A DNA stretch of 64,000 nucleotides from Cytophagales bacterium (GCA_013299115.1 JAAFKA010000016.1:56312-120311), one strand, 5' to 3'; counted from the first letter of the stretch, positions 15,601 through 23,897 are shown. Program-made: numbers and translations. The notes: generated from the letters alone by a model not told the origin.

Positions 15601-17070
15601 CGAAAGTTTTGGGGGCTGCACTGTTGGTGGTATTTTGTCATAGACAAAAGGCACGTTGCGCGTTGTCATTTGGTTGCCGTTTTGGTCTGCTACCCTTGTT
15701 ACGCGCAAGGTATAGCTGTTTCCCTGCACAAAAGTAGTGGCAAAAGTAAGGTGTACCCTTGTAAAGTCTTGATTATCAAGCCTTGCGGTTTGCGGAAAAC
15801 CAAAATTGTCGAGCAAATAATTGTTTAGCAATTCGGCACTTATCAACTCTACAGGTTCAGAAAAAACCAACGTAATACGGTTATTGGCGGGTGTCAAAAG
15901 GCTGTCTATGGTAGGTCTGCGGGTGTCGAGCATAAAATTGGTAGCAGTTTCGAGATTGGCATTGCCTTGTAAATCCGTTAAGTTGCGTGCAGTGATAGTG
16001 CGTAAGCTATTTTCAGTCAAGTTTGATGTTACTAACAAATGCACCAAAGCAGGGTTGGTGTTGTCCCGAACTGCACCAATAACGGCAGGCTCATTGCAAA
16101 TACTGTAATTGGCTGCATTTTGGGAGGAGGCAAGGTTGAGAGGTTCGGAAAAATAGAGGTCGAGGCTGTTGTTGGCAGCAATTTCGCAAGTTAGCAGCGT
16201 GGGTTGGCGTGGGTCGTTGTAAGTAAAATTTTGGGTTAAATTATTGGCAATATTGTTTGCAAAATCTCTTAACGTATTGATAGTCAAGCTATAATTTTGT
16301 GCCAAAGTCAAAGAATTTTGAAAATTTAAGAACACCAAAGACGAGTCGGGAGTCTGAATTTGGGCTTGGTTGGGGTTGCCAACTCCTCCGTTTACAGCAA
16401 AATTAGTCAAGTTATTGAGGTCGTTGCTTTGCACTTTTTCACTAAATTTTAACGCAATTTGTTTGGGATTGACCACCCAAACCGCAGCAAGGGCAGGAGG
16501 CAAAACGTCTGCAAAAACATTTGTGCTGCCTGTGAGGGCAACCGAAAGGATACGCCACGTACCTGTGCAGTTGGTTGAGTTGAAACCATACAACCTAAAT
16601 TCGACAAAACCTGTGGCTAAGTTATTGATAGTCAAGGGAATGTTATGCGTTTGTACGGCAGTGGTGGGGAGGGCAAGGGCAGCAGCATTGAGATTGGCGG
16701 TAAAATTGTCTATGCTCGAACGGACTACAAAATTTCTTACGCCATTGGTATTTCTATCTGAAACTACTTGCAAATTGGTGAGATTGAGCCGTTGCCCCGA
16801 TTGAATATTGACAAAAAAACTGTAATAGTCGGCATCGGAGGGCAAAGTGGGCAGTGTAGTCCAGTCGGTAGCGGCTAACCTGTCCATAGCCGATGCGGGG
16901 ACAATTCCCTTGCTTCGGGCAAGAGGACTAACACGCAAAGCAGAATTTGTAAGGTTTTGAGGGACAAGGACTTGCGTAGTTCCTGTGGTGTTGGTGGCGT
17001 TGTAAGTGAATAGTTGGGCGTGGCTGCAAAACCAAATTTGCAGGCAAATGAGGGTGAGTAGGAAACGCAT
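9628..17070 (-). CDS. giant secreted lamin-tail/Ig-like repeat protein with T9SS-type C-terminal domain
   Basis: A 2480-residue protein with signal peptide MRFLLTLICLQIWFCSHAQ. The first third has tandem bacterial Ig-like (Big_5/SbsA-like) repeats, recognisable by recurring LxFSEPLD…NY…N and TLTVxNVxDxxxN. Then six lamin-tail domains follow, each starting ELLITEIMADP…EYIEIYNNSN and ending GGWxLEMI…NW.AS…GGTPxxxNS, alternating with Ig-like units. The C-terminus (last 90 residues: VITPDGDGWQDF … WDGDTDEGKKARIGYYLFHI) resembles the FlgD/gliding-motility-associated sorting domains of type IX cargo. It is therefore probably exported through the GldKLM-containing secretion system encoded 4 kb away and displayed on the cell surface. 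Substrate or partner unknown. It is transcribed alone. Confidence 0.9.
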   Translation of the reverse strand: MRFLLTLICLQIWFCSHAQLFTYNATNTTGTTQVLVPQNLTNSALRVSPLARSKGIVPASAMDRLAATDWTTLPTLPSDADYYSFFVNIQSGQRLNLTNLQVVSDRNTNGVRNFVVRSSIDNFTANLNAAALALPTTAVQTHNIPLTINNLATGFVEFRLYGFNSTNCTGTWRILSVALTGSTNVFADVLPPALAAVWVVNPKQIALKFSEKVQSNDLNNLTNFAVNGGVGNPNQAQIQTPDSSLVFLNFQNSLTLAQNYSLTINTLRDFANNIANNLTQNFTYNDPRQPTLLTCEIAANNSLDLYFSEPLNLASSQNAANYSICNEPAVIGAVRDNTNPALVHLLVTSNLTENSLRTITARNLTDLQGNANLETATNFMLDTRRPTIDSLLTPANNRITLVFSEPVELISAELLNNYLLDNFGFPQTARLDNQDFTRVHLTFATTFVQGNSYTLRVTRVADQNGNQMTTRNVPFVYDKIPPTVQPPKLSQNRTLLTLDFSEPLDPNFAALLANYELKQGNTTLPIATAWLCDKTFTSVFIRPATQLIDNQNFTLTVRNVRDRQNNVIVPITLPFSTITPTFSHLHVRDARNLRLFFSEIISKTSAETLSNYRLANGTLPNQALRNANDSSIVELRFANDLPPTNNLIINNLQDRTNNSIAANTTANFSINNFIQTATIIAPRLLDVKFSKVVPLQTLADTANYFITNNIGRPASLTRNADDSTLVHLLLRNVLQPNTNYTLTVTGFAIDCQEFVTTSSFSFAEDRNPPILQSVVATSARDLVVTFSKNLDLTTAQALNHYNISGIGNPTQATLDNANPRVVYLKLGANLQQNLTYTLSVERIKDRIGNTITPQSLTFQRPTQPRPNELLITEIMPDPDPVRQLPNTEYIEIYNNSNQSFQLVGLQIKEGANTIALKDYLLAADDYVLVVNNGQKNNFPIALQSKIMEVSPAFSLTNSGEEIQLLDQDNRLIFSLNYSDTWYRDANKRNGGWALEMINPLSACLAKAPNWIASQDSTGGTPTRKNSYWKQSPDNTPPTVQNILVRNPRQLEVRFSEETDSIELVKVANYLINNNIAINNLQFVNASNVLLNLTNNLDSAVLYLLTASNVKDCAGNQAITKLEFGIGTKAKANDLLITEIMADETPRVGLPLAEWIEIYNRSNRIINLGAVRLQDESGSTALPQKIIKPNEYLTLANSTKADSLQALAVSNFPSLANTGERLALLDSTGYTIFALIYSDSWYRNETKRQGGWTLEMIDTNNFCGEGNNWTASNDPKGGTPNKQNSVAAANADTTPPQVLSVNLNTTQVIEVSFNEKMNENSLLVATNYSLTSNGGQVPAIQTIALVNDRTARLTLQTALNSTQIYQLLVSNLRDCSGNLLANSTFTIGIGRSPKVGDLLLTEMMADESPAVGLPLAEWIEVYNNSNDLINLQGVKLSDEGGTATLPAVVMQPKTYMVLCATSRIDSLAKVVNRSSVVGVVGFPSLSNAGENLTLRTAQNEVLHNINYSDTWYKDENKRNGGWTLEMIDLNNLCGEGENWTASVAALGGTPAQKNSVAATNPDKIFPFLTSILWLSPTQIEVAFNEKMDSLSSTKKENFAITPVDTIQSIAYKDNKTIRINFANNLNTNTLYVLQATNIKDCAGNITLQTSLNFGRGTAPAPNELLITEIMADPSPVVQLPDREYIEVYNNSNKLLNLGTVQLQDEGGAVALPAVVLKPQEYALLCGTTSVDLFKRLLPTANLVGVVGFPSINNEGEYLALRANNRLIYDVSFNLNWYKDEVKKLGGWSLEMIDTNNPCGEMDNWQASRNARGGTPTQENSVKATNQDKTPPLVEKINLQTIGNQAIIEIIFSEKLDSLTSVEPKNYILNPTVAVEKVQLGNNKTVLLYLQTALRTGVVYALAVQNVRDCSGNMMTMQTLPIGVGETPQTNDLIISELLPDPSPVVNLPETEYIELYNTTNKILSLGNCLLSNGTTQARLNFVPILPKSYTLLVPTSAVETYKRLLPNATILGVSPWVSLPNEGTALTLRNANGVLLHEVAYKLSWYRDAEKAEGGWSLEMTDVNFPCVAQLNWTASENRNGGTPASTNSVAKPNPDTQFPILQRIDVLTPTTLRLFFNEKLDSIRSLSATYVLINNSTGNSNPLPIANVSFSQAANQEITLRLATALQTKTVYTLSLVGVADCSQNAVVNPQKRSLVVPEEGSKGELILNEVLFNPPVGGVDFVELYNLSDKFIDLKGWALARKVNGVIEQIKIVSSQTLVVAPKSYVVFCPNLTQLKNQYPQGVDSTFVATELPTYSDKSGTVVLLLPNGEVADLLDYDEDYHFKLLDDRGGVSLERIDFEVVTNDKNNWHSAASPQFGTPGYRNSQARGNVVRQRADCFWVENEVITPDGDGWQDFTFLRYACNQTGFVANATIYDSEGRKVKTLLQSQVLGNEGQFRWDGDTDEGKKARIGYYLFHIQVFNLQGASEDYQLKCVVGSR

Positions 17071-17118
17071 AAAGGTTAATTTTTTAATGTTGAATTTTTA
17101 GTTTTGAATGTTGGTGGG

Positions 17119-17222
17119 TACGTTGGCAATGGTGCTTTTCGCACCTTGACAATCGTACCTTTACCACTTTTATACGATTGTCAAGGTCTTGACGGGGCTA
17201 CCTAAGCCATTGCCAACGTATA
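17119..17222. repeat. REP-B repeats, facing pair
   Basis: Two members of the TACGTTGGCAATGGTGC…GCACCTTGACAATCGTA family in opposite orientation (17119-17157 and 17173-17222), so that the whole block is itself a large inverted repeat, upstream of the giant surface-protein gene. Confidence 0.85.
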
Positions 17223-17394
17223 AAAGTTAATGCCTAAGCAGTTACGAATGTTACAAAAATAACTTTTTGGACAAAACATAGGGAAAAGTAGGGTTTTTGG
17301 CTTAAATTGCAAAAAAATGTAGCTAAAAAATTATGTTTCGGTGTTTTTTCCGTAAGATAGAGTTTGCAACCCCCTATCCGAAGTAGCTAAACCC

Positions 17395-17427
17395 AATTAT
17401 CCGACACCTTTGAGGTGTCGGATAATT
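17395..17427. repeat. perfect 33-base palindrome (GACACC type)
   Basis: AATTATCCGACACCT / AGGTGTCGGATAATT with a 3-base loop, between divergent genes. Similar palindromes with GACACTTT cores are at 49520-49548 and 58493-58525. The remainder of 17071-17495 shows no gene. Confidence 0.85.
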
Positions 17428-17495
17428 CTGATAATCAGATACATAGATATTAAAACACTGTCGAATAAAATTGCTTATAAAATCTCAAAGAAATA

Positions 17496-18206
17496 ATGAA
17501 AAAAATTAGTGTTTGCCTCACGCCGCAGTTGTTATCTTTGTATGAAGTTTCGGACAAAGTGGTGGTGGTGGTAGATATTTTGCGTGCTACTTCGTCTATT
17601 ACGGCGGGCATAGCCACTGGCGTAAAAAGCATTATTCCTGTGGCAGAGGTGGAGGCTTGCCGAGCCTTGCAAGCACAAGGCTATTTGGCAGCAGGCGAAA
17701 GAGATGGCAAAATGGTGGAGGGGTTTACGCTGGGCAATTCGCCTTTTGACTATATGGCTGACCACGTAAAAGGCAAAACCATAGCCATGACCACCACAAA
17801 CGGCACGTTGGCAATCCACAAATCCAGCAAAGCCAAAGAAATTTTGATAGGTTCTTTGCTCAACTTAACCGCCATAGCCAATTATTTGAAACAACAACCT
17901 TATGATGCCTTAGTGGTGTGTGCAGGTTGGAAAGGCAATTTTAATCTGGAAGATACGCTGTTTGCAGGGGCATTGGTGGAGAAATTAACCGACCACTTCG
18001 CCTTTGATGACGACTCTGCCTTGACATCTTTTTATTTGTTTCAAGCAGCCAAAAATGACCTGATGAATTTTATGCGAAACTCCTCTCACTACCGCCGTCT
18101 AAAACATTTAGATATAGTGGACGACATTGCGTTTTGTCTGTCTATCGACCATTTTGATGTGGTGCCTTACCTTGTGGAAGGCGGGGAAATTGTAGCAAAA
18201 AAATAA
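17496..18206 (+). CDS. comB: 2-phosphosulfolactate phosphatase
   Basis: A 236-residue ComB-family protein. DKVVVVVDILRATSSITAGI (residues 21-40) is the family signature, followed by AERDGKMVEGFTLGNSPFDY and TMTTTNGTLAI, which form the magnesium/phosphate site in the known structure. ComB hydrolyses 2-phosphosulfolactate to sulfolactate; in Bacteroidota it is linked to synthesis of sulfonolipid-like or coenzyme-M-like sulfonates, but no partner genes are near. The start at 17496 has MKKISVCLTP, the usual N-terminus. Confidence 0.85.
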   Translation: MKKISVCLTPQLLSLYEVSDKVVVVVDILRATSSITAGIATGVKSIIPVAEVEACRALQAQGYLAAGERDGKMVEGFTLGNSPFDYMADHVKGKTIAMTTTNGTLAIHKSSKAKEILIGSLLNLTAIANYLKQQPYDALVVCAGWKGNFNLEDTLFAGALVEKLTDHFAFDDDSALTSFYLFQAAKNDLMNFMRNSSHYRRLKHLDIVDDIAFCLSIDHFDVVPYLVEGGEIVAKK

Positions 18207-18221
18207 TTTAAGATTGCTTAG

Positions 18222-18313
18222 TACGTTGGCAATGGTGCTTTTGCACCTTGACAATCGTACTACCTCTGCTTTTATACGATTGTCAAGGTGCAAAAGCACC
18301 TTGACAACGTATA
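18222..18313. repeat. REP-B repeats, facing pair
   Basis: Copy one TACGTTGGCAATGGTGC…CACCTTGACAATCGTAC, then an inverted copy TACGATTGTCAAGGTGC…GCACCTTGACAACGTA. In the second copy the loop-proximal stem GGTGC/GCACC is perfect. Located between convergent comB and purS, so it may act as a bidirectional terminator. Confidence 0.85.
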
Positions 18314-18320
18314 AAAAACT

Positions 18321-18572
18321 CTATACTTTTTCTAAGGTAAACTCAAAAGTTTCCATTATCAAGTTGGCGAGTAGTTTGCTGCAAGCTGTTTTGATTACCT
18401 CATTGGCTTCGGTTTCATTGGCTGCCTCAAAAGCTACGGTGATGTGTTTTCCAATCCGTACATCTTCCACCCCTCCAATTCCCAAATTTTTAAGCCCTAA
18501 CTTGACAGCCTTACCTTGTGGGTCGAGGATTTCTTGTTGGGGCATTACGTTAATGTGTGCAATAAATTTCAT
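18321..18572 (-). CDS. purS: phosphoribosylformylglycinamidine synthase subunit PurS
   Basis: An 83-residue protein with the PurS pattern: VMPQQEILDPQGKAVKLGLK (residues 9-28, the conserved DPQGxAV), then LGIGGVEDVRIGKHI and a C-terminal helix with NEVIKTACSKLLANLIMETF. PurS bridges PurL and PurQ to channel ammonia in the fourth step of purine synthesis. purQ and purL are not in the window. It follows mvaD on the same strand by 20 bases, so both are probably in one transcript. Confidence 0.9.
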   Translation of the reverse strand: MKFIAHINVMPQQEILDPQGKAVKLGLKNLGIGGVEDVRIGKHITVAFEAANETEANEVIKTACSKLLANLIMETFEFTLEKV

Positions 18573-18592
18573 ATCAGTTAGTTAAAGTTAAG

Positions 18593-19624
18593 TTAAAATT
18601 TAAACCCCACTTGGTCATGTATTACCTTGTTGTCTTCGCAGAGAAAAATTAGTTTTTCTTTTATCCAACGGTCTATAGTGGAACTTATTTGCTCAGGAAA
18701 AAGCAAATGAATATTAGGTCCTGCATCTAAGGTAAAGCAAATAGGTAATTCCGTTTTTTCTCTAAATTCTATAATTCTTTTCATCAACCTTACAGTCTTA
18801 GAATGCATGAGCAAAACAGAAGGTTGTGAATTCATCATTAAGGCGTGCAAAGTCAAAGCCTCATTTTCTACTATTTGTCCAAATAATTCTAAGTTTCCAT
18901 TTTTCATAGCCTGCAACAGATTTTTCAGATTGTCTTGGGCTTGGGCATAACGAGCTGCTGCAAAAGGGTGTGTGTCCATTAAGGCATGACCTGCCCTACT
19001 CGATACGTCTTTTTCCTCTGAACTAACAATGAGAATACGATTTTGGTAGGTTTTGAAAATGGGTGCAATCGTATCTACTGCCACCGCATACTCATCTGAC
19101 GACCCCGCCACCAAAGGAGTTTCTCCCCACAAAGCCAAACGAGGAAACAAAGACCTGCAAGCACTGCCCGATGCCAATCTTGCCAAAGAAGAGGCTTTTT
19201 GCGAATAAGCCAAAGAGGATTTATCTACTGGTTGCCCTGATAATTCTTGTTCTATGCTACACAAACACATAGCCAAAGCTGCCATGCTGGAAGCAGACGA
19301 AGCTATACCCGCCGAGTGAGGAAAAGAATTGCTCGACTTGATAGACAATTTAAAGTTTCGCAAAAAAGGAAAATTTTTAGCTTGGCTATTTAAAAAACTA
19401 TCAATTTTTGCTTTGAACTTTGGATTTGGTTTTCCTTCAAACTGAAACTTGGCAGTAATGGTGGTTTGCGGTTTCGTTGTCGGTTCATATTGTATTTCCA
19501 TTTCGGTATAAGAAGCCGACAAGGTAAAACTCAATGAAGGGTTAGCAGGTAGTTGATTACCTTTTTTGCCCCAATATTTCACTAAGGCTATGTTAGACGG
19601 GCAACGATGGCTTACAATAGGCAT
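18593..19624 (-). CDS. mvaD: diphosphomevalonate decarboxylase
   Basis: A 343-residue GHMP-kinase-fold enzyme. HRCPSNIALVKYWGKKGNQL (residues 5-24) is the signature of mevalonate diphosphate decarboxylase; the ATP-binding motif of the GHMP family appears as FPHSAGIASSASSMAALAMC and the C-terminal glycine/Asp motif as FTLDAGPNIHLL (catalytic Asp of DAGPN). It converts mevalonate diphosphate into isopentenyl diphosphate with ATP, which means this organism uses the mevalonate pathway, as many Cytophagales do. purS follows downstream on the same strand. Confidence 0.9.
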   Translation of the reverse strand: MPIVSHRCPSNIALVKYWGKKGNQLPANPSLSFTLSASYTEMEIQYEPTTKPQTTITAKFQFEGKPNPKFKAKIDSFLNSQAKNFPFLRNFKLSIKSSNSFPHSAGIASSASSMAALAMCLCSIEQELSGQPVDKSSLAYSQKASSLARLASGSACRSLFPRLALWGETPLVAGSSDEYAVAVDTIAPIFKTYQNRILIVSSEEKDVSSRAGHALMDTHPFAAARYAQAQDNLKNLLQAMKNGNLELFGQIVENEALTLHALMMNSQPSVLLMHSKTVRLMKRIIEFREKTELPICFTLDAGPNIHLLFPEQISSTIDRWIKEKLIFLCEDNKVIHDQVGFKF

Positions 19625-19974
19625 AGGTAAGATGTTTATAAACAGCCCAAAATTATCTAAATTTATTGAACTTGCGAAAGATTAATATTAAAATTTAATG
19701 CAAATACCTATTCAATAGGTGGCACATTTACTTTAACAGAAATAAGTATTAGATAAGTAGCTGGAAAACAGCACGTTAAAAAGCATACGAAAATGGTAAT
19801 CTGAGGTATCTTAACCTATCGCAAATCATCACCCGTTATCTATCATCTAAAAAAACATAACTTTACAGAATTTCCTAAAAAATGGTTTGGTTATTGTTTA
19901 TAGTCTTGCTAAATTTGCAATTACGTTTCTATTGCAAATTTTATTATCTTCTAAAACTAAAAAAACTTTGTACA
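19625..19974. other. intergenic, no gene seen
   Basis: AT-rich stretch between divergent mvaD and the secreted-protein gene. An open frame extends upstream of the ATG at 19975 from 19882 but its sequence is not protein-like and would place a signal peptide in the middle. No palindromic repeat seen. Confidence 0.6.
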
Positions 19975-20640
19975 ATGAAAAAAATAGCATTAGTAATCAT
20001 TGGTTTGGCAATAGCTGGCATTTCTTTCGATGCCCAAGCACAGAAAAAAGAAAGTGCAGCCGAAAAAGCAAAAAGAGAAAAAATGGAGTCTTTGCAACGT
20101 GAGCTGGAAGCCATGAAACAAGACAAGGCACGTGCAGCCGAAGCTGTAGCCAAAGAAAAAGAACTAATTGCCAGCTTGCCTGAAAGTGGCGAATTGATTT
20201 TGACAGGACACATTCAACAAGTAGGCGACCAAACTGCACCTATTGTATCCAAACCAACGATTGGCACAAAAGGGCAAAGCCGCCGCTTAGAAGGTTTTGG
20301 TATCAAAATAAACGAACCTTCTTTGAGAGATAAATTGAGCATCACTTACACTGCAACTTTGGGTCCTTCTACGGACTCCGACAAAGCTAAAAAATCTGCT
20401 GAATGTCGTAACTCTAAAACAGGAAAAGACGGAGAATTTGCAGGTTCTAAAGGTAGCTCTTGCGAAGTAGTAGCTGTTACCGTTTCTTTATCGGGTGATT
20501 ATGCAAAATATTACACTGTTAATTACAAAGTACACCAAGCCTCTGTTGGCGACAGTGCCGAAGCCAAAGATGGTGCTTCTTGTGGCACAGGTGCAAAAAG
20601 AATAGAAGAATTGACTGTTTGGTTGACTAAAAAACAATAA
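19975..20640 (+). CDS. secreted hypothetical protein
   Basis: A 221-residue protein. The ATG at 19975 gives a clean signal peptide MKKIALVIIGLAIAGISFDA with cleavage near AQA-QK, followed by a charged helical stretch (about residues 22-62, rich in K/E/A: coiled coil) and a beta-type C-terminal domain with four Cys (SAECRN, GSSCEVVAV, GASCGTG), which may form disulfides in the periplasm or outside. I do not recognise the family. It is followed by a strong terminator and stands alone. Confidence 0.7.
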   Translation: MKKIALVIIGLAIAGISFDAQAQKKESAAEKAKREKMESLQRELEAMKQDKARAAEAVAKEKELIASLPESGELILTGHIQQVGDQTAPIVSKPTIGTKGQSRRLEGFGIKINEPSLRDKLSITYTATLGPSTDSDKAKKSAECRNSKTGKDGEFAGSKGSSCEVVAVTVSLSGDYAKYYTVNYKVHQASVGDSAEAKDGASCGTGAKRIEELTVWLTKKQ

Positions 20641-20659
20641 AACAACAATAAACCAAATA

Positions 20660-20706
20660 CAAAAATACAGATAGCCTACTTACAAGTTTTACTATCTGTA
20701 TTTTTG
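20660..20706. terminator. strong hairpin terminator
   Basis: A perfect 15-bp stem CAAAAATACAGATAG / CTATCTGTATTTTTG with a 17-base loop follows the secreted-protein gene by 20 bases and ends in a T-rich run. Confidence 0.85.
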
Positions 20707-20713
20707 TTTGGGT

Positions 20714-20784
20714 AGTTGCAAAATAGATGTCCACAGATGACATCTTTCTAAAAGATGTCATCTATGGACATCTATTTTGTAACT
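20714..20784. repeat. REP-A palindromic repeat
   Basis: 71-base nested palindrome with outer arms AGTTGCAAAATAGATGTCCA / its complement and inner GATGACATCTTT / AAAGATGTCATC. Member of the GATGTCATC family. The rest of 20785-21191 shows no gene; it is the gldK leader. Confidence 0.85.
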
Positions 20785-21191
20785 ATATTTGTTTGTAAAC
20801 CAAAGCATACAGTCTAACTAATTTTGTTCACAAAAATTTATTCATAAACTATTCTACTCTTTTTACAATTTTTGTATAAATTGCGACCTCATTCATTGTT
20901 TTGAATATTTAATTAAAAAATGTTAATTTTTTTTCATTTCTATCTGCTTGATTATCAGCAACTTTGAAAAAAATAAAACAAAAAAAGTTCGAATGATGAT
21001 TGACCTTTGCATTGTTTTTGCAATGAAAGAGCAAAATAGGTTTGCCTAAAATAATCTTTCGTAGTATGCTTATCGTATTTAAAACCTTATTCAATAGAGT
21101 ATTCAATTAACAGTTTGTATATTTTACCTACTTCGTCTTACAAAGTAGTTCAAAACAGATAAAAGATTTGGCGTTAAAAAGCATTACCATT

Positions 21192-22289
21192 ATGACTAAA
21201 AGAAGTTTCTTTAGACTCAATTACACCCTTTTGTTGTTTGCATTGGCAATCAATATGCAGAGTTGTATTTTTGGCGGAAAAGGCAAAGGGGACAACGGAG
21301 AATTGATAGGGGTACAAGGCAGAGAAGGCTGGAAACAAGAACTACCTTATGGTATGATTACTGTGCCGCCCGGTACTTTCCACATGGGACAAGCCGACCA
21401 AGACGTGGCTTCTTCCAAAATCAACATGAACAAACAAATTACCATTAGTGGTTTTTACATGGACGATACCGAAATTACAAATAACGAATATCGTCAGTTT
21501 ATCGACTACATGAAAGAAAATGCAGGCGGTGCAATTACCGTAGGTGGTGATAGTTCTATTTTTACCCGTTACAGAAAAGTATTGCCAAATATTCAGGCAG
21601 AGCAAGACATCATGGATTTCTTATATCCTGATACAGCTGTGTGGATGAATGACTTTACCTACCATATGGGTGACCCCATGACTACCTATTATTACGACCA
21701 CCCTGCGTTTGACGACTACCCTGTAGTAGGCGTAACTTGGAAAGCCTCCGTCATGTTCTGCGAATGGAGAACCAAATACATGAACGAAGCACGTTTGGGC
21801 GAAGGTAAATTCCCGATGCCAAACTTCCGCCTTCCTTCTGAGGCTGAATGGGAATATGCAGCAAGAGGTGGCAGAGATATGGCAAAATATCCTTGGGGTG
21901 GACCTTATGTAAGAAATGCAAAGGGCTGTGCCTTAGCAAACTTCAAACCGGGCAGAGGTAACTATTTTGACGATGGTTTCTCTTACACAAACCCAGTAGC
22001 TGCTTACTTTGCAAACGACTATGGTTTGTACGACATGGCAGGAAATACCTCAGAATGGTGCGAAGATGCTTTCAGTCCGCAAAGTGTGCCGTTGGTCTGG
22101 GACTTAAACCCAACTTACTATGACGAAAATGAGCCTAAAAAACTCATACGTGGTGGCTCTTGGAAAGATGTAGCTTTCTTGATAGAAACAGGTACTCGTG
22201 ATTTTCAACACCAAGACTCTGCAAGGTCATTCATCAGTTTCCGTTGTGCAATGACTTACTTAGGCAGGTCTGCTGGTTCAGAATTCTAA
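21192..22289 (+). CDS. gldK: gliding motility/T9SS lipoprotein GldK
   Basis: A 365-residue outer-membrane lipoprotein; ATG at 21192 (a TTG eight codons upstream is less likely). The signal peptide ends in a lipobox LAINMQSC. The mature part is an FGE-sulfatase-fold (formylglycine-generating enzyme-like) domain: VPPGTFHMGQADQDV, YMDDTEITNNEYRQF, PVVGVTWKASVMFCEWRT, LPSEAEWEYAARGG, GLYDMAGNTSEWCEDAF, LIRGGSWKD and FRCAM. GldK forms, with GldN, the periplasmic ring of the type IX secretion system on the outer membrane. It is followed, after a repeat-filled gap, by gldL and gldM. Confidence 0.92.
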   Translation: MTKRSFFRLNYTLLLFALAINMQSCIFGGKGKGDNGELIGVQGREGWKQELPYGMITVPPGTFHMGQADQDVASSKINMNKQITISGFYMDDTEITNNEYRQFIDYMKENAGGAITVGGDSSIFTRYRKVLPNIQAEQDIMDFLYPDTAVWMNDFTYHMGDPMTTYYYDHPAFDDYPVVGVTWKASVMFCEWRTKYMNEARLGEGKFPMPNFRLPSEAEWEYAARGGRDMAKYPWGGPYVRNAKGCALANFKPGRGNYFDDGFSYTNPVAAYFANDYGLYDMAGNTSEWCEDAFSPQSVPLVWDLNPTYYDENEPKKLIRGGSWKDVAFLIETGTRDFQHQDSARSFISFRCAMTYLGRSAGSEF

Positions 22290-22303
22290 AAAAAAATTAC
22301 TTT

Positions 22304-22443
22304 TACGTTGCCAATGGTGCTTTTCGCATCTTGGCAATCGTAAAACAATATACTTACGTTGGCAATAGTCGATAAGACCTTGACAATCGTAAAACAATAT
22401 ATTCTTACGTTGGCAATAGTGTTTTTACACCTTGACAATCGTA
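22304..22443. repeat. REP-B repeats, three direct copies
   Basis: Three direct copies of TACGTTGGCAATRGT…ACCTTGACAATCGTA (about 22304-22342, 22355-22393, 22407-22443), each with a different loop-proximal stem (GGTGC…GCATC, AGTC…GACC, AGTGT…ACACC). They separate gldK from gldL and lie right behind the gldK stop codon. Confidence 0.85.
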
Positions 22444-23063
22444 AAAAATCTTACTAAAACACGAAAGTACAAAACCCTTTTGACAAAGTAAATTAGTTGC
22501 CTGAAAGCAACTATTCTAAAAATGTTAAAAAACTTTCACTAAAACTATTAGGAATAAACAATTCTTTCACTAACTTTACTTTTCAAAATAGCGTGCTAAG
22601 TTGCAAAACAAAGTAATGTTTTAAGTATGTTTTGTTACTTTTCAACTCTACTACATCAGCAACTATATTCGCTAAAAGAAGTATTTTGTAATTGGAAAAT
22701 TTCTATGCTAATTAGCGTAGGTTACAATGAAAAATTACTTATTTTAGACTTTCTATAAAAGTGTGAGTGTTTTGCAAGCCATGGAACGTAAAGCAACTAC
22801 GCACAAACAACAAGTAAAGACCTAAAAAAGAAGGCATGATTTTTTGTGCAAAAGGTATTTCCAGCCGACTTTTAATAAGGGTGCTTTGCAACACACAAGA
22901 CAAGCATTTATAAACAAACCTCTCAGGTATAATATATTTGAGAAAAAAATGTAATTTTTCTTTGTAGTTGTTTTGAAAAAACAAAAAAAATTACATTATT
23001 GCATAAAATATCAAAAATAATCCATTAAATTCTTAAACTTTAAACCTAAAACCAGACAAAAAA
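22444..23063. other. gldK-gldL intergenic region
   Basis: About 620 AT-rich bases with no convincing gene. A minus-strand frame at 22739-22984 has no recognisable feature and skewed composition. The gap is unusually long for the gldKLMN operon and may contain a separate gldL promoter. Confidence 0.5.
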
Positions 23064-23897
23064 ATGGCTTTACATGCTGAATCAAAGTTAGATTATTTCT
23101 ACAGAGTGATTGCCCCAAAGGTTACATCTATGGGTGCTGCTGTCGTTATCTTCGGTGCGATGTTTAAAATCCTCCACTTGCCAGGTGCCAGTGTGATGTT
23201 AGGTGTCGGTTTGACTCTCGAAGCATTACTCTTTATCATGTTTGCATTTCAACCTGCTCCTCCTCCAGATGCTCATTATAGCTGGGAGTTGGCGTATCCT
23301 GAATTGTTAGGCAATGCAAAAGACGTGAAGTACAAACCAAAAGAAGTAAAAGCAGAAGACAATACACAAAAACTTTCTGCGGTTGCTATGGGTGCTATTG
23401 ACAGTATGTTGTCAAGTGGAGAAGTAAGTGCAGATGCTTTCAAAAAATTTGGTACAGGTATCAAATCTTTGAACGACACCACTTCAAAAATGAAAGACAT
23501 GACCGAAGCTGTAAACGTAACAAACGACTACGCTAACAACGTAAAACAAGCTTCGTCTTCTTTGGCTAACTTGAACAAAGCTTATGCTACAACTGTTCAA
23601 TCTATGCAAGATATGTCGAATGCTGCAAAAGACGCAAAAGAGTTTCATGGTCAAGTACAGTTAATCACCAAAAACTTAGGTGCTTTGAATGCAGTATATG
23701 AAATGGAGTTGAAAGATGCAAACAGCCACTTAAAAGCCCTTAACAAGTTCTACAGCAACTTGACTACGGCTATGGAAAGTATGGCAGATGCAAGCAAAGA
23801 ATCGCAGACATTCAAAGACCAAATGACTAAATTGACTGCCAACATCACTACTTTGAACAAAGTGTATGGCAATATGCTGACTGCTATGAAAGGTTAA
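23064..23897 (+). CDS. gldL: gliding motility/T9SS motor protein GldL
   Basis: A 277-residue inner-membrane protein. Two transmembrane helices near the N-terminus contain the GldL hallmark GAMFKILHLPGASVML between them and a Glu in the second helix (LTLEALLFIMFAFQ) that is the presumed proton-coupling residue. The cytoplasmic remainder is a long helical/coiled-coil region with repeated DMSNAAKDAKEF-like segments. GldL with GldM forms the proton-motive-force-driven rotary motor of type IX secretion and gliding. The N-terminus MALHAESKLDYFY fits homologues; gldM follows after 58 bases. Confidence 0.93.
   Translation: MALHAESKLDYFYRVIAPKVTSMGAAVVIFGAMFKILHLPGASVMLGVGLTLEALLFIMFAFQPAPPPDAHYSWELAYPELLGNAKDVKYKPKEVKAEDNTQKLSAVAMGAIDSMLSSGEVSADAFKKFGTGIKSLNDTTSKMKDMTEAVNVTNDYANNVKQASSSLANLNKAYATTVQSMQDMSNAAKDAKEFHGQVQLITKNLGALNAVYEMELKDANSHLKALNKFYSNLTTAMESMADASKESQTFKDQMTKLTANITTLNKVYGNMLTAMKG

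Noticed and set aside
9697..16804. Many long frames opposite to or inside the giant surface-protein gene
   Set aside because: They are shadows of the repeated coding strand; none shows a family motif.
9628..17070. GGTP-coding sites in the lamin-tail gene (for example near 12425) resembling the mini-element GGCGGCACTCC
   Set aside because: They encode the conserved GGTP of the domain, vary at wobble positions and do not form the stem with CACT loop. They are not insertions.
22739..22984. 81-codon minus-strand frame between gldK and gldL
   Set aside because: No motif, AT-driven composition, no ribosome-binding context.
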